DNA from: UBA877 sp035506155
GTDB lineage: Bacteria > Chloroflexota > Anaerolineae > Anaerolineales > Villigracilaceae
Direction: 5' to 3'
Assembly (NCBI GenBank): GCA_035506155.1
Contig: DATJPX010000141.1
Location: forward strand, 1 to 31,589
Length of the DNA: 31,589 nt
The notes under the pieces are model-generated. The model was not told the DNA's origin. It saw only the letters and a program-made list of their open reading frames with translations, and ran no database searches. Shown piece by piece: positions 24,151 to 31,572 of the stretch (position 1 is the first letter of the stretch; each line of letters opens with the position of its first letter). The translations under genes and the position numbers were made by a program.

Positions 24151-24196
24151 TAAAACGTAATGCGCAAAACGAAGGGACCGTTCACGCATTACGTTT
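24151..24196 (-). terminator. Hairpin, probable (partial) terminator between gap and pgk
   Basis: 12-bp stem AAACGTAATGCG/CGCATTACGTTT (24153-24196), with an inner AACG/CGTT. On the minus strand it is followed by TTATTTTGCC, and on the plus strand by a seven-T run. Lying 16 bases after the gap stop, it could reduce expression of pgk relative to gap. Confidence 0.65.
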
Positions 24197-24211
24197 CATT
24201 GTTTTTTTGCT

Positions 24212-25270
24212 TTAGAGGCTCTTCGCCATCAGGGCAGCCAGGTCAGCCGTGCGGACCGAGTAGCCCCATTCGTTATCGTACCAGGTCACGACCTTGACGA
24301 AGTTATTGGCTTCCTTGCCCAGGACGGAGGTGAAGGGCAGGTCGACGGAGGAGCTGTAGGGGTTGCCCTTGAAGTCCATGCTCACCAGGGGCTCATCGAC
24401 TGCTTCGAGGATGCCCTTGAAGCGAGGCAGCTTGGCGGCGTCGCGGAAAGCCTGGCGCAGCTCATCGGTCGTGGTGGATTTCTCGAGCTCGGCGGTGAAA
24501 TCAACGACGGAGACGGTCGGGGTCGGGACGCGCAGGGAATAGCCGTCGAACTTGCCCTTCAGGTCCGGGATGACCAGGGAGATGGCCTTGGCGGCGCCGG
24601 TGGTGGTCGGGATGATGTTGATGCCGGCGGCGCGGGCGCGGCGCAGGTCCGAGTGCGGCATATCCAAGACCTTCTGGTCGTTGGTGTAGGAGTGGATCGT
24701 GGTCATGAAGGCACGCTTGATGGTGTACTTATCGTGCACGACCTTGGCAGCCGGGGCCAGGCAATTCGTGGTGCAAGAGGCGTTCGAAACGACATGGTGC
24801 TTGGCGGGATCGTACTTGTCTTCGTTGACTCCCAGGACCACGGTCAGGTCTTCGCCTTCGGCGGGGGCCGAAATGATGACTTTCTTGGCGCCACCGGCGG
24901 TAATGTGGTTGACGGCGCCCTTGACGGTCTTGCCCTTCTTGTTGACGCCGTCTTCCTTGATGGTGAACAGGCCGGTCGACTCGATCACGATCTCGACGCC
25001 CAGGTCCTTCCAGGGAATGGCGGATGGATCAGTCTCTTTGAAGACTTTGACCTTCTTGCCGTCGACCAAAAGGCCATCCTCGACGACTTCGACGGTGCCA
25101 TTGTAGCGGCCATAGGTCGAATCGTACTTGAGCAGGTGGGCCATCGTCTTCGTGTCGCCGATGTCATTAAAGGCAACGACTTCCAGATCGTTGGGATAAT
25201 AATCCCGCATGGCCTTCAAGACCTGGCGGCCGATCCGGCCAAAACCATTGATACCAACACGTGTTGTCAT
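24212..25270 (-). CDS. gap: Glyceraldehyde-3-phosphate dehydrogenase, type I
   Basis: 352 residues from ATG 25270, which has AAGGAG seven bases upstream; an upstream in-frame start at 25303 overlaps the yvcK end and is rejected. The enzyme oxidises glyceraldehyde 3-phosphate with NAD+ and phosphate. The Rossmann motif INGFGRIGR begins at residue 7, D36 in FNDIGD suggests NAD+ preference, and the active-site Cys is C166 (SNASCTTNC). Later landmarks are HSYTNDQ, RRARAAGINIIPTTTGAAKA and WYDNEWGYS. A short insertion rich in Lys (about 106-120, around NKKGKTVKGAV) interrupts the usual S-loop-preceding segment. It lies 29 bases after yvcK. Confidence 0.97.
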   Translation of the reverse strand: MTTRVGINGFGRIGRQVLKAMRDYYPNDLEVVAFNDIGDTKTMAHLLKYDSTYGRYNGTVEVVEDGLLVDGKKVKVFKETDPSAIPWKDLGVEIVIESTGLFTIKEDGVNKKGKTVKGAVNHITAGGAKKVIISAPAEGEDLTVVLGVNEDKYDPAKHHVVSNASCTTNCLAPAAKVVHDKYTIKRAFMTTIHSYTNDQKVLDMPHSDLRRARAAGINIIPTTTGAAKAISLVIPDLKGKFDGYSLRVPTPTVSVVDFTAELEKSTTTDELRQAFRDAAKLPRFKGILEAVDEPLVSMDFKGNPYSSSVDLPFTSVLGKEANNFVKVVTWYDNEWGYSVRTADLAALMAKSL

Positions 25271-25299
25271 AGCATTTCTCCTTACGGTGATAGTGTTTT

Positions 25300-26655
25300 T
25301 CAACGCGGTTGCGTTGTATTTTCTCGTTCCGTCAAAGGCCCGGTTCGCTCATTATATAATGCCATCAGCGTTTCGGCCAGTTTGGCAGAATCGTGGTGCA
25401 TTGCATTCTCGCCGTCGATCAAATCTGCCAAATAGACCCGGGGATCGCGGGTCTCAGTCTCACTAATTTTGACCCATTGGACGGTCCCTCCAAGGTCCCC
25501 ATCATAACACGAATTACTTACAATGACATCGACAAGTTCGAAGCCGACCAAATCCTCCACCGCCTGGATGTGGTCGCTGGACGTGTAGCGCTCCGTCTCG
25601 CCCGGTTGGGTGGTGATGTTTGTGATGAAGAACTTGACCGCCCGGCTGGCATGGATGGCTTCCAACAGGTCGCGGACCAGGATGTTGGGCAGGATGCTGG
25701 TATAGAGGCTGCCCGGACCGATCACGATCATGTCGGCAGCCAGGATGGCCTGGATGACCGGCGGGTAGGCGGAGGCGTCGTTCGGCTCGAGCCAGACCTG
25801 GCGGACGCGCCCGGCGGCTTTGGGGATCTGGCTCTCCCCCTCCACCCGGACTTCGTTCTCGGCGTTGGGTAGGCGAATGTCTGCCACCAGCCGGACGTTG
25901 TGCAGGGTCGCCGGGAGGACCTGCCCGTGGACGGAGAGCACCCGCCCGGACTCAGCCACCGCCTTCTCGAAGCTGCCAGTGATATCCACCAGCGATGAGA
26001 TGAAAAGGTTGCCGAAGGAGTGTCCGTCGAGGCCGGTCTCGCCGCCAAAACGATACTGGAAGAGCTGCGTCAGCAGGGCTTCGTCATCGGATAAGGCGGC
26101 CAGGCAGTTGCGAATATCGCCCGGGGGCAGGATGCCCAGGTTCCGGCGGAGCTCCCCCGAGGAACCCCCGTCGTCGGCCACCGAGACGACCGCCGTCAGG
26201 TTATAGGTATATTCCTTGAGGCCGCGCAAGACCGTGGCAATGCCGTGTCCCCCGCCGATGACCACCACCCGCGGGCCCCGTCCACGCCGGCGATAATCTG
26301 CCAGCTGGTCGACGATCCGCTGGCCGGGCTGCAGGAATGGCACGAGCAGCGAGCGGTTGATCCCCCAGATCCCCAGGAGGATCAATCCCAGGCCAATCCC
26401 GCCGAAGACGAGGATGCGCAGGGGCCGGGTCAGAAAACGCAGGGAGAGGAAAGTAATGACCGGAAGCCACCAGGCCTCCGGCGAAGACCGATAAACGTCC
26501 AGGAGAAGGATGGCCAGGCCGACGCCGATCAGCGTGATCCCAGCCATCAGGACCACGAACCAGCGCTTCACCCCCAGGCCGGGGGCAAACCACCGCAACA
26601 GCGACCGGATTTCCCGCCGAAAAGACAAGTTCCGTAAATCACGCCGTCTGGACAT
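25300..26655 (-). CDS. yvcK: YvcK/CofD-like gluconeogenesis factor with membrane helices
   Basis: 451 residues from ATG 26655. The C-terminal part (from about 125) is the YvcK domain, with VVIGGGHGIATVLRGLK, SVADDGGSSGELR, LPPGDIRNCL and MIVIGPGSLYTSILPN. YvcK of other bacteria binds UDP-GlcNAc and is needed for normal cell wall and growth on gluconeogenic substrates. The first 120 residues are extra: a basic start and about three hydrophobic helices, so this version is membrane-bound, unlike the roughly 320-residue B. subtilis protein. Its position directly upstream of gap fits its link to central carbon flux. The start is the ATG preceded at seven bases by a -10 box, with no ribosome-binding site needed if leaderless. 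Confidence 0.9.
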   Translation of the reverse strand: MSRRRDLRNLSFRREIRSLLRWFAPGLGVKRWFVVLMAGITLIGVGLAILLLDVYRSSPEAWWLPVITFLSLRFLTRPLRILVFGGIGLGLILLGIWGINRSLLVPFLQPGQRIVDQLADYRRRGRGPRVVVIGGGHGIATVLRGLKEYTYNLTAVVSVADDGGSSGELRRNLGILPPGDIRNCLAALSDDEALLTQLFQYRFGGETGLDGHSFGNLFISSLVDITGSFEKAVAESGRVLSVHGQVLPATLHNVRLVADIRLPNAENEVRVEGESQIPKAAGRVRQVWLEPNDASAYPPVIQAILAADMIVIGPGSLYTSILPNILVRDLLEAIHASRAVKFFITNITTQPGETERYTSSDHIQAVEDLVGFELVDVIVSNSCYDGDLGGTVQWVKISETETRDPRVYLADLIDGENAMHHDSAKLAETLMALYNERTGPLTERENTTQPR

Positions 26656-26662
26656 CCTTGGG

Positions 26663-26691
26663 ATAATAGCAGTCTTTGGGTGAATAGTCAA
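26663..26691 (-). promoter_or_regulatory. Strong promoter of yvcK-gap unit, leaderless layout
   Basis: Minus strand TTGACT (26686-26691), 17-base spacer, TATTAT (26663-26668), then seven bases to the ATG (26655). Same geometry as the xseA promoter. Confidence 0.75.
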
Positions 26692-26728
26692 CCGAGAACC
26701 TTTTGCCCGATCAAGGCGTTAATTTCAT

Positions 26729-26757
26729 GGAAAGCGCTTTCAAAACTGGACTATAAT
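26729..26757 (+). promoter_or_regulatory. LacI-family-type operator and -10 box of the ROK/PIG-L operon
   Basis: GAAAGCGCTTTC (26730-26741) is a perfect 12-base palindrome inside GGAAAGCGCTTTCA, one base from the classic LacI/GalR/CcpA-type operator TGAAAGCGCTTTCA. TATAAT (26752-26757) starts ten bases further on, so the operator covers the -35 position. The gene starts at 26825. No LacI-family regulator is encoded in the window. Confidence 0.6.
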
Positions 26758-26824
26758 CAAAGCCGTTTGGATGAAAATCGCTTCCTGGTCTCATAATTTT
26801 TAACCCACATCACAGGAGTTTTTC

Positions 26825-28219
26825 ATGAGTAAGTCGTTAAGATTGATCGAACCGCGCTTCCTGCCGCCCCTCGAACCCGAATTCCGCCCGGCCGCCCTGG
26901 CAAACCGGGCATTCCGGGAGGACGTCAAAGAGGTCGGCGTTCCACTCGTCATCGGTTTGGAACGCAGCGGCGGGGAGGTCGGCCGGTTCGAGACCATGGT
27001 CTTCCCAGAAGAGCACCCGCGCGCCCAGGAGGACTTGTACTACGTCGAACGGATCGTCAAATTCCTGCTCTGGCAGCTGGGCGGGTTCAAGGTCTATATC
27101 GGCGGCCCGCGCTTCATCGGGGAGTACATCCGCAAAGCCTATTCGCCCGACGGACCGCAAAAATTCGATTACCATTTCATGGGTGACCAGGTCTACGAAC
27201 AGACCTTTACCGTGGTCTCGTGCGACCCGGCGGAGGTCCCGGCAGCCCGGGAGGCCGGCAAGGAACTTGGCCGCCACCTCGACGGTTGCCGGATCGGGTT
27301 CGACCTGGGCGCCTCGGACCGGAAAGTCAGCGCCGTGGTCGACGGGGAAGCCATTTACAGCGAGGAAGTCATCTGGGAACCGCGCAAGCACACCGATCCG
27401 GATTATCACTATCGCGAGATCATGACCGCCCTGAAGACCGCCGCATCCAAGATGCCGCGAGTCGACGCGATCGGGGGGAGTTCGGCCGGCATCTATATCG
27501 ACAACCGCCCGATGGTGGCCTCGCTCTTCCGGGCCATCCCGGCGGAGCGTTACGGCGAGATCAAGAACATGTTCCTGCGGATCCAACAGGAGATGAAGAT
27601 CCCCCTGGAAGTGATCAACGACGGGGATGTGACGGCCCTGGCAGGCGCCATGTCGCTGGAGGACAACGCCGTCCTGGGCGTGGCGCTGGGTTCGAGCGAA
27701 GCCACCGGATACGTGGACGGGAACGGGCGCATCATGGGCTGGTTGAACGAAATGGCCTTCGCCCCGATCGATTACAACCCGGCCGCCCCGGCGGATGAAT
27801 GGTCCGGGGACATCGGCGTCGGGGCGATGTACTTCTCCCAGCAGTGCGTCTTCCGCCTGGCGCCCAGGGCCGGCATCCAGATCCCGACCGATATCACCGA
27901 TGCGGAAAAACTGAAGTTCGTCCAGGAAAAACTGGAGGCCGGCCACGCAGGCGCCCTGAAGATCTGGCAAAGCATGGGCATCTACCTGGGCTACGGCCTG
28001 GCCCATTACGCCGATTTCTACGACATCAAGCACCTGCTGATCCTCGGCCGCTGCACCTCCGGCCGCGGCGGGGACCTGCTCCTGGAAGGCGCCAACCGGG
28101 TGCTGAAGTCCGAGTTCCCCGAGCTGGCTTCCCGCATCCACGTCCAGCTGCCCGACGAGAAAAGCCGCCGGGTGGGGCAATCCATCGCAGCCGCCAGCCT
28201 GCCAGCCATCAATAAATAG
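26825..28219 (+). CDS. Divergent ROK/ASKHA-fold protein with extra N-terminal domain
   Basis: 464 residues. From about residue 155 the sequence has the ROK/ASKHA layout: RIGFDLGASDRKVSAVV (phosphate-1 loop), IGGSSAGIYIDNRP, INDGDVTALAG (265-268 NDGD, in place of the kinase NDANxAALGE), GVALGSSEATGYVDGNG (phosphate-2) and a C-terminal HLLILGRCTSGRGG. It lacks the zinc motif (CxCGxxGC) of ROK sugar kinases, and it carries about 150 residues at the N-terminus that I do not recognise. It may bind a sugar or nucleotide without being a standard glucokinase. AGGAG lies six bases before the ATG. It leads an operon with a PIG-L deacetylase, the next gene starting 12 bases after its stop. Confidence 0.78.
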   Translation: MSKSLRLIEPRFLPPLEPEFRPAALANRAFREDVKEVGVPLVIGLERSGGEVGRFETMVFPEEHPRAQEDLYYVERIVKFLLWQLGGFKVYIGGPRFIGEYIRKAYSPDGPQKFDYHFMGDQVYEQTFTVVSCDPAEVPAAREAGKELGRHLDGCRIGFDLGASDRKVSAVVDGEAIYSEEVIWEPRKHTDPDYHYREIMTALKTAASKMPRVDAIGGSSAGIYIDNRPMVASLFRAIPAERYGEIKNMFLRIQQEMKIPLEVINDGDVTALAGAMSLEDNAVLGVALGSSEATGYVDGNGRIMGWLNEMAFAPIDYNPAAPADEWSGDIGVGAMYFSQQCVFRLAPRAGIQIPTDITDAEKLKFVQEKLEAGHAGALKIWQSMGIYLGYGLAHYADFYDIKHLLILGRCTSGRGGDLLLEGANRVLKSEFPELASRIHVQLPDEKSRRVGQSIAAASLPAINK

Positions 28220-28231
28220 AAGGAGAAGATC

Positions 28232-29080
28232 ATGAAATTCCACTCACCGACCGCGGAGATTTTCGTCCCGGATGGCATACAAATAGAAGAAGCCCTGGCC
28301 CGCACCACCCACATGGCGATCGCCGCCCACCAGGATGACATCGAGATCATGGCGGCCGGACCGATCCTGGAATGTTTCCAGAGCCTTGACCATTGGTTTA
28401 CCGGCGTGGTCGTGACCGACGGGCGCGGTTCGCCCCGCGATGACGTCTACAAGGATTTCACCGACGAACAGATGCACGCGGTTCGTTTCAAGGAACAGAA
28501 GAAAGCCGCCGTCGTGGGCGAATTTGCCGCCCAGGTGCTCTTCGACTATCCCAGCAAGGTCGTCAAGGACGCCAGGCAGGCCGATCCCGTCGAAGATATC
28601 GCCAAGCTGCTCCTGGCTGCAAAGCCGCGTTTTGTCTATACGCATAATCCGGCCGACAAGCACGATACCCACGTCAGCACGGCATTGCGGACGATCGCGG
28701 CAATCCGCAGCCTGCCGGCCGATCAGCGTCCGCAAAAGCTGTACGGCTGTGAGGTCTGGCGCGACCTGGACTGGATGACCGACAGCGACAAGGTTCCCTT
28801 CGACCTGAGCGGCCACGAGAATCTGCAGGCCGCCCTGTTGGGAGTGTTCGACTCGCAAATCGCCGGCGGGAAACGCTACGATCTCGCCAGCATGGGGCGC
28901 CGGCGCGCCAACGCCACTTACTTCGAATCCCACGGCGTGGACCAGGCGTTCGGCCTCTCCTACGGGATGGACCTGACCCCGCTGGTCACCAACCCGGACA
29001 AGGATATCAACGCCTTCGTCCAGGAATACATCCAGCGCTTTTCCAACGAGATCGCCGACCGCCTGAAGCGGGTCGGTTGA
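28232..29080 (+). CDS. PIG-L family deacetylase
   Basis: 282 residues, no signal peptide. PIG-L (LmbE-like) enzymes are zinc hydrolases that remove N-acetyl groups from GlcNAc-type sugars and related thiol conjugates. The first metal motif is AHQDDIE (32-38), with Gln where most members have Pro (AHPDDE); H33, D36 and E38 remain. The second is HNPADKHDTH (138-147). GVVVTDGRGSPRDD and YGCEVWRDLDW are also typical. Clean ribosome-binding AAGGAGAAG precedes the ATG. Paired with a ROK-type protein and followed by a ROK kinase and an aminotransferase, it suggests amino-sugar processing. A strong terminator follows. Confidence 0.88.
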   Translation: MKFHSPTAEIFVPDGIQIEEALARTTHMAIAAHQDDIEIMAAGPILECFQSLDHWFTGVVVTDGRGSPRDDVYKDFTDEQMHAVRFKEQKKAAVVGEFAAQVLFDYPSKVVKDARQADPVEDIAKLLLAAKPRFVYTHNPADKHDTHVSTALRTIAAIRSLPADQRPQKLYGCEVWRDLDWMTDSDKVPFDLSGHENLQAALLGVFDSQIAGGKRYDLASMGRRRANATYFESHGVDQAFGLSYGMDLTPLVTNPDKDINAFVQEYIQRFSNEIADRLKRVG

Positions 29081-29113
29081 ATCCGACCGCGCGGTTATCA
29101 CGATATTGATATT

Positions 29114-29146
29114 AAAGGAGCGGCTGCCCGGAAAGCCGCTCCTTTT
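29114..29146 (+). terminator. Intrinsic terminator after the PIG-L gene
   Basis: 12-bp perfect stem AAAGGAGCGGCT/AGCCGCTCCTTT (29114-29145) with an 8-base loop and a short T-run. It separates the first two genes from the downstream ROK kinase unit. Confidence 0.85.
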
Positions 29147-29154
29147 GCACATGT

Positions 29155-29160
29155 TATAAT
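29155..29160 (+). promoter_or_regulatory. -10 box (TATAAT) of the ROK kinase unit
   Basis: TATAAT just after the terminator and 70 bases before the ROK kinase ATG. No good -35 is visible, but its position supports a separate promoter for the kinase and aminotransferase genes. Confidence 0.45.
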
Positions 29161-29230
29161 TTACGCGCCCGCGGCATCCGAGCCTGACGAATCCACGGCG
29201 CAAAAATTCATCTCGGGATTGAACATTCGC

Positions 29231-30169
29231 ATGAGCGTCATCATCGCAATCGACATCGGCGGGACCCAGTTACGGGTGGCCGTCTACCCCAAAGACAGTA
29301 CGGACCCGATCACCATTCAACGCGCCCCCACGCACGGTATGGAGGATGGCGCCTACGATCGGCTGACGGCTTTGATCGACTCGGTCTGGCCGAAGGAGCC
29401 GGTGGATGCCATCTCCGTGGCCGCTCCTGGCCCGCTCAATCCCTACCTTGGGATCATCATCGAGACGCCCAACATCCCGGCCTGGAAGAATTATCCCCTG
29501 GCAAAGATGCTGACCGAACGCTACCACGTCCCGACGTTCCTGGGCAACGACGCCAACCTGGCCGCCCTCGGGGAATGGAAATACGGCGCAGGCGTGGGTC
29601 ACCACGACCTGGTCTACCTGACCATCAGCACCGGCCTGGGCGGTGCAGCCATCTCCAACGATGTGCTGGTCGAAGGCTGCCGCGGCATGGCGACCGAACT
29701 GGGCCACGTCACCGTGCTGCCCGGCGGGCCGGTTTGCTCATGCGGCGTACGCGGCCATCTCGAAGCGGTCGCGGCCGGTCCGGCCATCGCCAAATACGTC
29801 AGCGAGAAGGTCGCCGAGGGCCGCGCCTCCAGCCTCCAGGGCGCGACGAAATTGAGCGCCCGGGAAGTGGCAGATGCCGCCAAAGCCGGCGATGAACTGG
29901 CCAGGGAAGCCTTCGCCCGCGCTGGAGCTTTCATCGGCCAGGCCACGGCGGATTTCCTGCACATTTTCAATCCGTCCATCGTCATCTTCGGCGGGGGGGT
30001 CTCCCTGAGCGGCGACCTGATCATGACTCCGATCCAGGAGTCCATGCGCAAAAACGTTATGGATCCGTCCTATCTGGACGGTCTACAAATTGCCACCGCA
30101 AAACTGGGCGACGACGCCGGTCTGCTCGGCTCGCTTGCCCAGGCCCACGTCCGGTTGGCCAGGCACTAA
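29231..30169 (+). CDS. ROK family sugar kinase (glucokinase-like)
   Basis: 312 residues from ATG 29231; a TTG 12 bases upstream is less likely. It phosphorylates a hexose, probably glucose or an amino sugar, with ATP. Motifs: IAIDIGGTQLRVAV (phosphate-1), GNDANLAALGE with the catalytic Asp, TISTGLGGAAISN (phosphate-2), the zinc loop ELGHVTVLPGGPVCSCGVRGHLE and the FGGGVS adenosine loop. The last zinc Cys is His in GHLE, a common variant. No HTH domain is present, so it is an enzyme and not a ROK repressor. The aminotransferase starts 21 bases after its stop with a good ribosome-binding site. Confidence 0.92.
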   Translation: MSVIIAIDIGGTQLRVAVYPKDSTDPITIQRAPTHGMEDGAYDRLTALIDSVWPKEPVDAISVAAPGPLNPYLGIIIETPNIPAWKNYPLAKMLTERYHVPTFLGNDANLAALGEWKYGAGVGHHDLVYLTISTGLGGAAISNDVLVEGCRGMATELGHVTVLPGGPVCSCGVRGHLEAVAAGPAIAKYVSEKVAEGRASSLQGATKLSAREVADAAKAGDELAREAFARAGAFIGQATADFLHIFNPSIVIFGGGVSLSGDLIMTPIQESMRKNVMDPSYLDGLQIATAKLGDDAGLLGSLAQAHVRLARH

Positions 30170-30190
30170 TCATCTTCGAAGGAGGTCGTT

Positions 30191-31516
30191 ATGGAACCGC
30201 TCAAGTTACCAGGTCCGAAAGCACGGGCATTGATCAAGCGGGATTCGGCCGTCATCTCCCCATCCTACCCGCGCGACATGCCGCTGGTCATCGACCACGC
30301 CAAGGGTACGGAGATCTGGGACGTGGACGGCAACCGCTTCCTGGACTTCGCCGCGGGGATCGCGGTCGTCTCGACCGGGCACAGCCATCCGCGGGTGGTC
30401 AAAGCCATCCAGGACCAGGCGGAAAAGTTCGTCCATATCTCTTCCGATTTCTATCATGAAAAATGGATCGCCCTGGGCGAGAAGCTCGACGAGATCGCCC
30501 CGTTCGGCGAAGCGGGCGTTTCCTTTATGACCAACTCCGGCACGGAAGCCATCGAGACCGCCATCAAGCTGGCCCGGTATCACAGCGGGCGGACCAACTT
30601 CATCGGTTTTACCGGGGCCTTCCACGGCCGGACCATGGGCGCAGTGACCTTCACTGCCAGCAAGCCCACCTACCACCGCGGTTTCTACCCGCTGATGAAC
30701 GGCGTCGTCCACGCGCCCTACCCCAACCCCTATCGCCCGATCCTGGAGCGCCAGGCTGGGGAGGATTACGGCGAGACGGTCGTCCGGTACATCGAGGAAC
30801 AGATCCTAACCCACATCCTCCCTGCCGACGAGGTGGCCGGCATCCTGGTCGAGTCCATCCAGGGCGAAGGCGGCTACATCGTCCCGCCGCCGGGATTCTT
30901 CCCCGCTTTGCGCGAGCTCTGCGACAAATACAACATCCTGCTGATCGCGGACGAGGTCCAATCGGGGATGGGACGGACCGGCAAGTGGTGGGCGATCGAG
31001 CATTTCGACGTCGAGCCGGATATCGTCACTGTGGCCAAAGGGATCGCCTCCGGCATGCCGTTGGGTGCCTGCCTGGCGCGCAAATCCGTCATGACCTGGC
31101 CGCGCGGCTCCCATGGGAACACCTTCGGCGGAAACCCGATTTCCTGTGCAGCCGGACTGGCAACCATCGACCTGATCGAGAACGAGTACCTGGAGAACGC
31201 CGCCAAGGTCGGCCAGTATACCCTGGATGCCCTGCACGAGATCATGGCCCGTCACCCGCACATCGGCGACGTGCGCGGCATCGGCCTGATGATCGGCGTG
31301 GAGTTCGTCAAGGACCGGAAGAGCAAGACGCCCGACATCGACCTGCGTGACCGGGTGGTCGAGCTGGCGTTCGAGCGGGGCCTGGTCCTGCTCGGCTGCG
31401 GCAAGAGCGTCATCCGCATCGCCCCGCCGTTGAGCATCTCGAAATCCGAAACGGACGAAGGGCTGACAATCCTCGAAGAATCCATCACTTTGGCGGAAAA
31501 AGAGAACGGGAAGTAA
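30191..31516 (+). CDS. Class-III PLP-dependent aminotransferase (GABA/acetylornithine type)
   Basis: 441 residues. It transfers an amino group between an omega-amino compound and a keto acid. Visible are FLDFAAGIAVVSTGHSHPRV, the PLP phosphate site NSGTEAIETAIKLAR (115-129), AFHGRTMG, the cofactor Asp D254 in LIADEVQSGMGRTG and the Schiff-base Lys K283 in TVAKGIASGMPLG. SHGNTFGGNP and GLVLLGCG near the end are also conserved. The ESIQGEGGYIVPP segment is typical of 4-aminobutyrate and related transaminases, but acetylornithine or putrescine activity cannot be excluded. GGAGG lies just ahead of the ATG. It is translated after the ROK kinase, so the two are likely one unit. Substrate not proven. 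Confidence 0.9.
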   Translation: MEPLKLPGPKARALIKRDSAVISPSYPRDMPLVIDHAKGTEIWDVDGNRFLDFAAGIAVVSTGHSHPRVVKAIQDQAEKFVHISSDFYHEKWIALGEKLDEIAPFGEAGVSFMTNSGTEAIETAIKLARYHSGRTNFIGFTGAFHGRTMGAVTFTASKPTYHRGFYPLMNGVVHAPYPNPYRPILERQAGEDYGETVVRYIEEQILTHILPADEVAGILVESIQGEGGYIVPPPGFFPALRELCDKYNILLIADEVQSGMGRTGKWWAIEHFDVEPDIVTVAKGIASGMPLGACLARKSVMTWPRGSHGNTFGGNPISCAAGLATIDLIENEYLENAAKVGQYTLDALHEIMARHPHIGDVRGIGLMIGVEFVKDRKSKTPDIDLRDRVVELAFERGLVLLGCGKSVIRIAPPLSISKSETDEGLTILEESITLAEKENGK

Positions 31517-31534
31517 CTTATCCATGTTTCGATC

Positions 31535-31572
31535 GTCACCCCGAGCCGACCGATGGCCCAGGGTGACTTTTT
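31535..31572 (+). terminator. Intrinsic terminator after the aminotransferase
   Basis: Stem GTCACCC/GGGTGAC (31535-31541, 31561-31567), with an inner GCC/GGC pairing, followed by five T, 18 bases after the stop. Confidence 0.75.

Noticed and set aside
22944..24215. 423-codon plus-strand frame opposite pgk
   Set aside because: Exact antisense of phosphoglycerate kinase; no recognisable motif and no ribosome-binding site.
26837..28243. 468-codon minus-strand frame opposite the ROK-like gene
   Set aside because: Antisense shadow; the plus strand has a good ribosome-binding site, ASKHA motifs and operon context.
29731..29775. Loss of a zinc Cys in the ROK kinase (GHLE in place of GCLE)
   Set aside because: His at this place is a common variant in the family and is not evidence of inactivation.
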